64,000 nt of DNA from contig NC_089984.1 in the NCBI RefSeq assembly GCF_036417845.1, positions 4,216,001 through 4,280,000 of the forward strand. The letters are read 5' to 3'. The position numbers and the translations under genes were made by a program. This DNA comes from Apteryx mantelli (lineage: Eukaryota; Chordata; Aves; Apterygiformes; Apterygidae). Positions 59,801 through 64,000 of the stretch are shown here, piece after piece (the stretch's first letter is position 1; every line of letters starts with the position of its first letter). The notes beneath the pieces are model-generated. The model was given only the letters and a program-made list of their open reading frames with translations. It did no database searches and was not told where the DNA came from.

Positions 59801-60230
59801 GAGATCAGACCAGGTCTGCCATGAAACACGAATGTATTTTTCAGATATTCAGAAAGCCTTTTGGTTTGAAAAAGGCTCGATTTCAGTGACTCAAAAAGAC
59901 CAAGAGCACACATTTTTATGACCGTGCTATACATCTCCTTGGAATGAAACTTTATTTAGTGCCCAAATTTCCTCCGAAATTATTCCAAAAAGATAGTGCC
60001 TGGCTCATACTTACAAGTACGTCTGATTTGCTGCTCAGTCCTTTCCCATAATTGTCAGTTGCAATGACCTGAAACTTGAAATAGGATCTTCTCATATTTT
60101 TGAACAGCATAGCAGTTTTTATTAGCCCTGTATAAGCTTCAATCACAAAACCTTCTTTACCATCCTTGATTGGAGGAATGATGAGTCTGTATTGCATGGC
60201 ACTGTAATTCCCAGTGTCTTTATCGTCAGC
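17344..60230 (-). CDS. PCDH15: Protocadherin-15 gene, 3' part (13 coding exons, three alternative ends)
   Basis: PCDH15 is a single-pass non-classical cadherin. With cadherin-23 it forms the tip link of hair-cell stereocilia, and it anchors the mechanotransduction complex. Exons read on the minus strand, joined by phase, give the last part of the extracellular region, a membrane-adjacent domain, one transmembrane helix and the cytoplasmic tail. The common exons are 60230-60015, 55431-55343, 46061-45885, 39185-38967, 37139-37131 and 36304-36194. Route one ends in 31610-30212 (CD1). Route two uses 25746-25725, 24849-24811, 24106-24033 and 23226-23094, then ends in 22438-20837 (CD3-type) or 17898-17344 (CD2). 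The summed lengths are multiples of three for all three routes (2220, 2691 and 1644 nt). Identification rests on recalled similarity to vertebrate PCDH15 in every exon; no alignment was run. The 5' exons (signal peptide and most cadherin repeats) lie beyond the right edge. Nothing disabling was seen, so the gene looks functional. Confidence 0.96.
17899..20536 (-). other. PCDH15: PCDH15 intron between CD3-type end and CD2 exon
   Basis: Non-coding as far as can be seen. It contains the T26 tract. Overlapping open frames around 18468-18804 and 19448-19942 have no support. Confidence 0.75.
18273..18298 (+). repeat. T26 homopolymer
   Basis: Uninterrupted run of 26 T (A26 on the PCDH15 sense strand) inside the intron before the CD2 exon. 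No retrocopy body was recognised next to it. Confidence 0.9.
20537..20836 (-). promoter_or_regulatory. PCDH15: Candidate 3' UTR of the CD3-type transcript
   Basis: The region after the CD3-type stop contains an AATAAA on the minus strand at 20542-20537, about 300 nt downstream. This is the first good hexamer seen, so it is a candidate cleavage signal. Confidence 0.4.
20837..22438 (-). CDS. PCDH15: PCDH15 terminal exon, CD3-type serine/acid-rich tail
   Basis: Codes 533 residues and a stop, in frame from the acceptor ttttcataatttgcag. It begins with a glycine/arginine-rich stretch ([12 protein letters not shown]). Near residues 77-92 is [15 protein letters not shown], close to the remembered KRARIFPMIF segment of a vertebrate PCDH15 tail. 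A basic cluster KKKKKRRK lies at about 191-198, then [17 protein letters not shown] at about 217-232, then a serine/glutamate/aspartate low-complexity block to about 285 and further Ser/Thr-rich sequence to the end. The C-terminus is DSTAF, PDZ-ligand-like. Low complexity predicts disorder. Naming it CD3 rests on the IFPMI and DYLKVTLDQ blocks, not on an alignment. In-frame sequence upstream of 22438 is intron read-through. Confidence 0.88.
   Translation of the reverse strand, partial: GMSQGRGPSSRGISQRAGAQMEGRPVGGGMDLRRGPARAYRTSQGKRKLKAVMHLSRVAVSAHKPVGRAESARSRWKKAKIFPMILQKVKGGRKDSSYAKLMSARQVDGEESVIIKGNYFQKSTDDRPSMRKLNHVLKSVSVSKKMQESTGKESVRARGKGEEEYEGDETKSGVSINITAESEHEESDYEKKKKKRRKYTSDDESSVKSSSSASESEDKDYLKVTLDQDEATESTVDSDEEDGHDLGDSEDDESGSSSSSDSEEDSSEEEDDEEDSESDEDDSQSKSSSTQSSFSRSGPSESSSSRSAERSSVKSRGGGSRGRARRSSQKSAASSDASGSERDTSHRKSSGSSYKNKTSSASLEIEDTIEEVSEEDEQADVEQVDASPDETAGNIDDKAAPETSSANAKTATAKEKKKGKSGVNGGDCIDESTEEVATDASDGEETICKNESSCLESEISVTSKATKGTKSTTSATSGKTDASRHTENQSSDTNMKRRKTRKKASLENSESRSDETLDTAATESETTGDSTAF
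22439..23093 (-). other. PCDH15: PCDH15 intron before the CD3-type exon
   Basis: A 655-nt intron with canonical ends and no other feature recognised. It is bypassed as part of a 5.2-kb intron when the CD2 exon is used. Confidence 0.85.
23094..23226 (-). CDS. PCDH15: PCDH15 133-nt exon, last shared by CD2 and CD3-type tails
   Basis: One base plus 44 codons, leaving phase 0. The peptide begins [20 protein letters not shown], continues [20 protein letters not shown] and ends TAEE. The acceptor is gtttcggccag. The donor is GAA followed by gtaagtgc. Both candidate next exons (22438 with GGA ATG, and 17898 with TGG GCC) start in phase 0, so this exon is the branch point between the two tails. Similarity to remembered mammalian PCDH15 ([14 protein letters not shown]) is strong. 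Confidence 0.95.
23227..24032 (-). other. PCDH15: PCDH15 intron with AT/AC repeat
   Basis: An 806-nt intron, nothing coding seen; the AT/AC dinucleotide repeat lies at 23379. Confidence 0.85.
23379..23404 (+). repeat. (AT)n(AC)n dinucleotide repeat
   Basis: Nine AT units followed by four AC units in the intron upstream of the 133-nt PCDH15 exon. Confidence 0.9.
24033..24106 (-). CDS. PCDH15: PCDH15 74-nt exon (tyrosine-rich linker)
   Basis: Encodes 24 residues plus two bases, opening [12 protein letters not shown] and closing [12 protein letters not shown], with five tyrosines in the last eleven residues. The acceptor is tctctctcggcag. The donor is CATGG followed by gtatat; the first base of the next exon completes a glycine codon. 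The tyrosine cluster could hold phosphorylation sites, which is inference only. It belongs to the CD2/CD3-type route. Confidence 0.93.
24107..24810 (-). other. PCDH15: PCDH15 intron, 704 nt
   Basis: No feature other than splice signals recognised. Confidence 0.85.
24811..24849 (-). CDS. PCDH15: PCDH15 39-nt exon ([13 protein letters not shown])
   Basis: Thirteen codons, phase 0 on both sides, reading [13 protein letters not shown], part of the CD2/CD3-type linker. The acceptor is aattttctttggtag. The donor is GAG followed by gtactg, weaker than its neighbours at positions +4 to +6. Because the exon is 39 nt and symmetric, it could be skipped without changing frame, giving an RGYAQQE to ELSMESG junction. 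Confidence 0.9.
24850..25724 (-). other. PCDH15: PCDH15 intron with old interspersed repeat
   Basis: An 875-nt intron; its donor-proximal third is the degenerate repeat at 25380-25690. Confidence 0.8.
25380..25690 (+). repeat. Degenerate old interspersed repeat of bird/reptile type
   Basis: Two segments resemble a repeat common in bird and reptile introns: one around 25388-25430 (a segment with gacagtggccagcagcagatg) and one around 25560-25680 (catctaaactttttgaaac, then a ctggcctc block, caagtttcacaatttaacta and a gctgtctggaaaaagcac end). The family name is not recalled. It lies on the plus strand inside a PCDH15 intron and ends about 45 nt from the 22-nt exon. Confidence 0.55.
25725..25746 (-). 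CDS. PCDH15: PCDH15 22-nt mini-exon (RGYAQQE)
   Basis: This 22-nt exon supplies one base (G, completing ATG) and seven codons, R-G-Y-A-Q-Q-E, ending in phase 0. Upstream lies a textbook 3' splice region: a candidate branch point ctaatac, a CT-rich tract, then ctgacttatag. The donor is GAG followed by gtaagg. It is used only when the CD1 terminal exon is skipped, and leads to the CD2 or CD3-type tails. The peptide matches the remembered vertebrate PCDH15 segment. A degenerate old repeat lies about 45 nt beyond the donor. Confidence 0.9.
26271..26288 (+). repeat. (TTA)6 trinucleotide repeat
   Basis: Six TTA units in the intron upstream of the 22-nt exon. Confidence 0.85.
27665..27684 (+). repeat. 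(AT)n/T-rich simple repeat
   Basis: Short TA dinucleotide run followed by T5 in a PCDH15 intron. Confidence 0.8.
28672..28896 (+). repeat. 10-bp homopurine minisatellite (AAGAAGAGAG)n
   Basis: From 28681 to 28890 the unit AAGAAGAGAG repeats 21 times without a visible mismatch, with short imperfect purine flanks. One strand is all purine and the other all pyrimidine. It sits in the PCDH15 intron between the CD1 terminal exon and the 22-nt exon. On the transcribed (minus) strand it reads as a CU-rich tract. Because no stop codon can form, it produces long spurious open frames on both strands. Confidence 0.98.
29062..30211 (-). promoter_or_regulatory. PCDH15: Candidate 3' UTR of the CD1 transcript
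   Basis: The CD1 terminal exon must carry a 3' UTR here. AATAAA hexamers on the minus strand are seen at 29353-29348 and 29067-29062. The first 600 nt include a CpG-dense patch (29594-29740), unusual for a 3' UTR. The exact end cannot be set from sequence. Confidence 0.4.
30212..31610 (-). CDS. PCDH15: PCDH15 terminal exon, CD1 cytoplasmic tail (proline-rich)
   Basis: This terminal exon codes 465 residues plus stop. The acceptor is cttttctttcaag; one base completes the split codon, then the peptide starts [15 protein letters not shown], as in mammalian CD1. Landmarks: [12 protein letters not shown] near residue 55; [12 protein letters not shown] near 140; a proline-rich run at about 305-341 (strings of 4 to 8 prolines, candidate SH3/EVH1/profilin ligands); a conserved block from [10 protein letters not shown] to NMYSQID at about 392-415; and an acidic helix EELEKRF near the end. 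The C-terminus LTAL fits a class I PDZ ligand. Mammalian CD1 ends in a comparable motif that binds harmonin (established for the family; inferred here). Cleavage in the downstream flank would exclude the CD3-type and CD2 exons. Confidence 0.95.
31611..36193 (-). other. PCDH15: PCDH15 intron before the CD1 terminal exon
   Basis: A 4.6-kb intron. It was searched by eye for a further in-frame microexon and none was found. The left end is CpG-rich near 36084. No recognised repeats. Confidence 0.75.
36194..36304 (-). CDS. PCDH15: PCDH15 exon: shared juxtamembrane cytoplasmic segment
   Basis: A 111-nt exon (1 + 36 codons + 2 nt) present in every tail isoform. It begins [20 protein letters not shown], passes through an alanine-rich stretch (ASAAANN) and ends [10 protein letters not shown]. 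Remembered mammalian PCDH15 carries a longer proline/alanine-rich run before the LYEELG motif; here that run is nearly absent. The acceptor is ttcaccgaag and the donor is AT followed by gtaagtatt. The split codon is completed as ATT (Ile) when spliced to the CD1 exon at 31610, or as ATG (Met) when spliced to the 22-nt exon at 25746. The exon lies in a CpG-rich stretch. Confidence 0.95.
36305..37130 (-). other. PCDH15: PCDH15 intron after the microexon
   Basis: An 826-nt intron containing the T21 tract; nothing else recognised. Confidence 0.8.
36652..36672 (+). repeat. T21 homopolymer
   Basis: Uninterrupted T run in the short intron between the 9-nt microexon and the juxtamembrane exon. Confidence 0.85.
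37131..37139 (-). CDS. PCDH15: PCDH15 9-nt juxtamembrane microexon (FKE)
   Basis: The nine bases ATTCAAAGA are flanked by a strong acceptor (a long T-rich tract, then gcataacaaaacag) and a consensus donor (gtaagtatt). The flanking exons end in CA and start with G, so inclusion gives Q-F-K-E-R-Q-A-E-C and skipping gives Q-R-Q-A-E-C, both in frame. Mammalian PCDH15 as remembered reads SYRQFKVRQAEC at this point, which supports real inclusion of a three-residue insert just inside the membrane. Three things agree: exact length, exact position in the protein and both splice sites. It may be a cassette exon. What the extra F, K and E do is unknown. Confidence 0.87.
37140..38966 (-). other. PCDH15: PCDH15 intron before the microexon
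   Basis: A 1.8-kb intron, mostly AT-rich, with a strong polypyrimidine tract at its 3' end. No other feature recognised. Confidence 0.8.
38967..39185 (-). CDS. PCDH15: PCDH15 exon: end of ectodomain and transmembrane helix
   Basis: A 219-nt exon (1 + 72 codons + 2 nt). Exon residues 1-47 finish the membrane-adjacent domain ([20 protein letters not shown], then [20 protein letters not shown]). Residues about 48-69 form one uninterrupted hydrophobic helix, starting [10 protein letters not shown] and ending AILIVMV, followed by the cytoplasmic SYRQ. This segment is where PCDH15 contacts LHFPL5 in hair cells (established knowledge). The acceptor is gttgaag and the donor is CA followed by gtaagtact, which splits the glutamine codon. 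The split Q codon can be completed either by the 9-nt microexon at 37139-37131 or by the exon at 36304. Confidence 0.97.
39186..45884 (-). other. PCDH15: PCDH15 intron, 6.7 kb
   Basis: Holds the paired oligo-T tracts near 41.1-41.3 kb. A weak CR1-like 3' fragment may lie near 44530-44585. No exon recognised. Confidence 0.75.
41091..41288 (+). repeat. Two oligo-T tracts (T24 and T18)
   Basis: T24 at 41091-41114 and T18 at 41271-41288, about 155 bp apart. They could be A-tails of old minus-strand retroposons, but the sequence between them was not recognised and has no obvious target-site duplication. Confidence 0.7.
45885..46061 (-). CDS. PCDH15: PCDH15 exon: middle of membrane-adjacent domain
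   Basis: A 177-nt exon (1 + 58 codons + 2 nt) that continues the membrane-adjacent domain. Readable landmarks are [39 protein letters not shown] and [18 protein letters not shown]. The acceptor catttttag precedes a G that completes the glycine codon begun in the previous exon. The donor is AA followed by gtaagtatc and splits a lysine codon. Reading is open and in phase across the whole exon. A valine-to-isoleucine type change (RYI in place of the remembered RYV) is the only difference noticed from the mammalian sequence in the first half. Confidence 0.96.
51880..52045 (+). repeat. AT-rich cryptic repeat with TATAT/ATATA palindromes
   Basis: About 165 bp made largely of TATA, ATAC and ATATC words, including the near-palindrome gatatattatacaatatatc. 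It is intronic with no coding potential. Confidence 0.7.
54890..55010 (+). repeat. Pyrimidine-rich tandem-like repeat (TTTTACATTC variants)
   Basis: Several diverged copies of a unit like TTTTACATTC (for example ttacatccttttttctgcat and cttttacattcttttcttt) make a CT-rich tract on the plus strand, in the intron 3' of the exon at 55343. Confidence 0.65.
55343..55431 (-). CDS. PCDH15: PCDH15 exon: start of membrane-adjacent domain
   Basis: An 89-nt exon (phase 0 in, phase 2 out) that encodes 29 residues and the first two bases of a glycine codon. The peptide starts [19 protein letters not shown] and ends NKDQLI. It begins the extracellular membrane-adjacent domain (MAD12, also called PICA), a ferredoxin-like fold between the last cadherin repeat and the membrane that contributes to PCDH15 dimerisation. 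The acceptor is tttccag and the donor is AGG followed by gtaata, a slightly weak but acceptable site. It is flanked by large introns of 4.6 kb upstream and 9.3 kb downstream. Confidence 0.95.
55432..60014 (-). other. PCDH15: PCDH15 intron, 4.6 kb
   Basis: Contains a GC-rich patch around 57240-57430 with overlapping open frames in several phases. No exon recognised. Confidence 0.75.
60015..60230 (-). CDS. PCDH15: PCDH15 exon: part of the last extracellular cadherin repeat
   Basis: This 216-nt exon (72 codons, phase 0 at both ends) encodes part of the most membrane-proximal cadherin repeat (EC11). It opens with the residues [11 protein letters not shown], which include a calcium-binding DxD-like segment, and runs through a block containing [13 protein letters not shown] and [15 protein letters not shown], the typical A-D-N-x-G strand of cadherin repeats. 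The acceptor is ttttcctattag directly before GCT GAC GAT. The donor is CTT followed by gtaagt. The next exon supplies the valine codon and continues in phase. The upstream exon was not found in the remaining 3.7 kb, so it probably lies outside the window. The sequence is very close to the mammalian protein as remembered. Confidence 0.96.
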
Positions 60231-63200
60231 CTAATAGGAAAAAGAAAACAAGCAGAGGCAAATTGAGTAAATATGCATGCAAAGAACCATTAACCTTGTC
60301 CTTTAAATAAAGTTGCACATTGGTCCAGTGAAGCTCTTCCACTCCAAAGTTTAAAACATTAGATCCTGGAGAGCAGATACCGCTATTACTTTAAATGGTT
60401 CATTTAACTTTGCTGCATCCAGTTTTTGCTTTTCCAGCAATTTCTTTCTCCTTTGTTAGCATTAAACTGCTCCAAAAGAGGGCGAGGAGAAAAAAAAAAA
60501 AGGAAAAATATAAATGCACTTTTCAGGTCTGCAACTAACTGAACAGGTAAGACTAGTTTAATTCTCAACAAGAATGTCCTCCCTCCCCTTAGAGCCATTC
60601 TCTACGCTCATTTACTGAGCACGTCTATTTTAGAGTAATATTAGCTGGTTTTTAGAAACGCGGTGGTATTTCTGCAATGCTATGCCACAGAGCTGATGGG
60701 CGGACACAGGACATGTGTCCTTGTGCTCTCCCATCGCTGGGTCGCTGCAGAAGGAGAAAACGGTCCTAGCATAAATTAGGCAGCCCTGGGAGCTAAGCTA
60801 TTTCATCTACTTTGTGCCTGACAGCTCTGCTTCGCCCCGCTCTTGCCTCTCCAGACCTATTCCCTTGCACGTATCGTGCTTCTGTTCAAAAGCAATCCCC
60901 ATATGCAGAGACGAGGGTTTTGGAGGACCCTTTCGATGCTCTGGTGCGCTCCCTCGAGCAAGGGGGCAGAGGGACGGTGGCCGATTACCACCTACACCGT
61001 TGCCCACTCCATCGGGCACTTATTTGGGCACTGACTCAGCATTTGGGACACTTCAGCATCTCTTAGCGGGCTTTGATCAAAGTGTTCAAATGTCTTCTTA
61101 GGCCTGTGTCTTCAGCTAATGTTAGGAAGAAAAAAACCAAACCATCAGCAGAAAGGTTCAGGTCGTTGCATAAAATTCATAATTCATCACAGATTTCAAA
61201 AGAAAAACAACAATCAAAATCTAGTCGGGTCTTGGGGCAGCATCAAGAGTTGTTGATGGTGATACTCCACCAGCTGTCTAAAAAGCATTATCTGTGCAAG
61301 GTCCTTCAGCTTTTGATAGGTGGCCAGCAATCACCATTAATCGCTTTCTCGCCATCAGTGAACAAGACCTATAAGGTGGAAACTTCTACCAACTCCTATT
61401 TTATTCCCTAGAAATTATCTGAGAATGGAGATGGTGGTGAGAAGATAGAAGAAGCAGATCCCCGCAGCACAGCGCAATGCCATCAGGAGACACCTGTGCC
61501 AGATGAAGGATCCAGGTACTCAAAGCTCCAAGCTACTCCGGCTGCTGTCAGACCAGATGGAACAGATATAACCATACGCCACTTAAACTGTAATATCTGG
61601 GCTGGCGTAGCTGGAGGTAGCACGGGTGCTTTCACAGGGCCTGGAAATGGGCTGTAGAGCTGCCCAGAAGAGGAAGAGCTCCCACCACGATGCTGGCTGC
61701 TGGGCCGCGGTCAAAGAGAGAAAAGTGCTTATAAAGGAAGCGAGGACCATTTTAAATATTTTGCTTTCCTCTAAACTGACAAAGCTCTATCCACCCTGGC
61801 TAGAAAAAGCGTAAATATAAAATGTGTTGAAGTGCTTTGGCTACATAGTTCCCTTTCCTGCCCTTTAAAATCAAGATTACCACCTCAAGGATGATCTCAA
61901 CCCCTTTATTTAACACTTCTTGGAAAGACGGGGAAGGGTAAAGGGTTTTCTGGAATTCACCTCCTCGTATCAGCCAACAGGTAAAGATAACGGTGAGCTC
62001 CTTCCCTCCGGCTACGCAACCAGCCCGGGTAAATACCACCCCAAAACATCACCGCTCATTCATCCATAGTGAAGAGCATATATGAGCTGCCCAAGAAACA
62101 AGGAAAAAAAACCAAAACAAAAAACCTCTTACAAAAAAATTTCACGGCCATACTGAGTAGCTAACTTTGTTAAAATCATCATCTAATTGCCTCACATTAA
62201 AAAAAAAACGCTTTGTGCCCGCATCTAAGACCAGCCAAGCACAGCTCGGGCAGCATAGCTCATTTTAAAGCAATGAGCAATATGGACAAGACCAATTTGG
62301 CATAAAACACTATCTGCACATAACTTTGCATGATGGTTATAGGGCTAAAAAAATAAATAAAACAAAACACAACAACCTTAATTCTTCTAACACCACATGG
62401 CATGTATTTTGGCACCAGAGACACGGTCACAGCTCCGAGCGTAGCAGCAGGTAGGAGACTGCCATCTAATCCGAGCTCTCATTTGGCTCCTGCTGGGTCT
62501 TCAACCCAGCAAGACCAGATTTACAGCGGCTCCCTGCTAACGGCAACCTGGAGGTGCCCTGCGAGATGTGCGTTACGCCCTTCCGATAAAAAGCCAATTT
62601 CTTTGTTAAAAGGGATTTATTGGGTTGGTTTAGTCGGGCCGTGAGCCTGCCATTTCTTCGCGCCAGCAAATTCCACCTTGCCAGAGAGATAGGATTTTTA
62701 ATAGTGGTTGGTTTTAATGACAACAGAAACCAATTCCATTTTCAGTGTTTTACACTCTTAAGTATGCTAAGGTCAAAAAAAAAAAATTGGATCCAAATTA
62801 GGGTGACGCAGAAGACCTAAATTGCCCAAACCGGGCAATTCTGAAAGAGCAGGGAGGAACACATGTACAACATCAGCGTTGCAGCCACAGACGTTAAATA
62901 ACTTCAGTCTTTCCGAACAAAATGTCACAGCACTAGTCTAATTGCTTAGAAGTAACTCTGTGATATGTCTTGCAGCTGAGTTTAACGAACGAAACTTCAG
63001 TGAAACACGAGTTTTCAGATCTTGGGCATACAGCCTCTAAAATCCTGCAGTTCAGCTGCCCAAAGCTGGCCGATAGGCTACGAGTTAATTTTCAGAAGTT
63101 CAGAGAGCTCACTGGTACTCCAGAGAGAGAGATGGCCTCAGCAGTGTTAAAATTCAGGCTATTCTCATCTCAAAAATCCTCTGCACCCAGGTGAGCAAAG

Positions 63201-63925
63201 CCAGGTGCAAAAGCAAAACTTGGGCAGTCCATGAGAGACCAATTTCCAATATTTTAAGCTTGCCCCTTTTCATCACTACTCGTACTTTGATCAAACTCAA
63301 TGACACTCGGTGCAACGTTCGCCTTGGCAGGGCCACCAGAGAGAGCTTGCGAGCTGTTGACACAAGGTACCGACTTCCTTCAGCCCAGACTAAGGATGTT
63401 TGCTATTCTTGCGATTTGTCCTGAAGGTAAATATTTTTGACACTTCATTAGGAAGAGATAGACGACATCTCAAAAGTTGGGTTATGACTGTCAAAGAGAG
63501 AAAGAGCTATACTTAATCTTAATCTTGCAGCAGTACATCTTTCTCTTGTTGCGCGCAAGAAATGCACAGGCAGACGTCTCCTAAATCCTCTTATGATTGA
63601 GTACTGATAAATATTTATGATTTTAAGTTACCGGGCCAAATCCAGCCGACATGGAGCCAAGCGGCTCTGCGGCCACGCGGATGGGGTTTCGCCGGAGCCG
63701 GTGAGCGACTGGCTCAGCCCTGTGCTGGGAATACGCGTGCCTCCAGCCCTCACCCAGCCGCTCATCTTCCTCACGCGGAGGAAGAGGAGGTGGTGTTGGG
63801 CTGTATATATCCACCAGCACAACTTGCAGCGAGACATTGGAAAAGTCGAGCTATCTCACAGTCGAGGAGTTTTGGGGAAAGAGGGCTGTGAAGGAGGGTA
63901 AGTTTGAGGAGGGGATGCCAGGAGA
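60231..63925 (-). other. PCDH15: PCDH15 intron, 5' part continues beyond window
   Basis: The upstream cadherin-repeat exon was looked for on the minus strand and not found, so the intron extends past the right edge. A CR1 3' end begins at about 63926. Confidence 0.7.
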
Positions 63926-64000
63926 TCACAGAATGGTTGAGGTTGGAAGGGACCTCTGGAGATCATCTAAGTCCAAAATGATGCAGAGAGATGCAGGGCT
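63926..64000 (-). mobile_element. CR1 LINE, 3' end (runs off the window)
   Basis: On the plus strand, a short box containing cacagaatggttgaggttgg is followed by a segment resembling agggacctctggagatcatc. This is the reverse complement of the classic avian CR1 3' terminus, so the element lies on the minus strand with its 3' end near 63926 and its body beyond the right edge. CR1 is the dominant LINE of birds and supports an avian source. Confidence 0.85.

Noticed and set aside
1..64000. CRISPR array, tRNA, rRNA, bacterial operon or phage
   Set aside because: No direct repeat/spacer pattern, cloverleaf or prokaryotic gene layout; the window is intron-rich vertebrate DNA.

Overview
The window is vertebrate nuclear DNA, most likely from a bird. 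Coding sequence is sparse and split by canonical GT/AG introns. The interspersed repeats are of avian type: a CR1 3' end at the right edge and an ERVL-like retrovirus remnant with an LTR. Introns are compact (0.7 to 10 kb). No bacterial operon, tRNA, rRNA or CRISPR array was seen.

One gene explains all convincing coding sequence: the 3' part of protocadherin-15 (PCDH15) on the minus strand, running from about 60.2 kb down to 17.3 kb. PCDH15 is the lower half of the hair-cell tip link and is also found in photoreceptors. Thirteen coding exons were placed by translation, splice sites and reading phase. In transcript order: part of the last cadherin repeat (60230-60015); the membrane-adjacent domain (55431-55343, 46061-45885 and most of 39185-38967); the transmembrane helix (end of 39185-38967); a 9-nt microexon (37139-37131); and the shared juxtamembrane cytoplasmic exon (36304-36194). 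The gene then offers three alternative 3' ends. Splicing to 31610-30212 gives the proline-rich CD1 tail. Skipping it and using four small exons (25746-25725, 24849-24811, 24106-24033, 23226-23094) leads either to a serine/acid-rich CD3-type tail (22438-20837) or to the CD2 tail (17898-17344). All junction phases close exactly. Counted from the first exon seen here, the routes encode about 739 (CD1), 896 (CD3-type) and 547 (CD2) residues. All three tails end in a sequence that fits a class I PDZ ligand.

Region by region: 1-10.9 kb is downstream intergenic DNA with only simple repeats recognised. 10.9-12.3 kb is a 5'-truncated, decayed ERVL-like element on the plus strand (broken dUTPase, polypurine tract, 3' LTR). 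12.3-17.3 kb is intergenic DNA and the likely CD2 3' UTR. 17.3-60.2 kb is PCDH15. 60.2-63.9 kb is the next upstream PCDH15 intron, whose 5' exon lies outside the window. 63.9-64.0 kb is the 3' end of a minus-strand CR1.

Points worth a second look are the 9-nt microexon, the three-tail architecture with a junction codon that changes with the route, a perfect 10-bp homopurine minisatellite 1.3 kb past the CD1 stop, CpG-dense patches inside the gene, and the double-frameshifted ERVL dUTPase. No previously undescribed multi-gene system was found.
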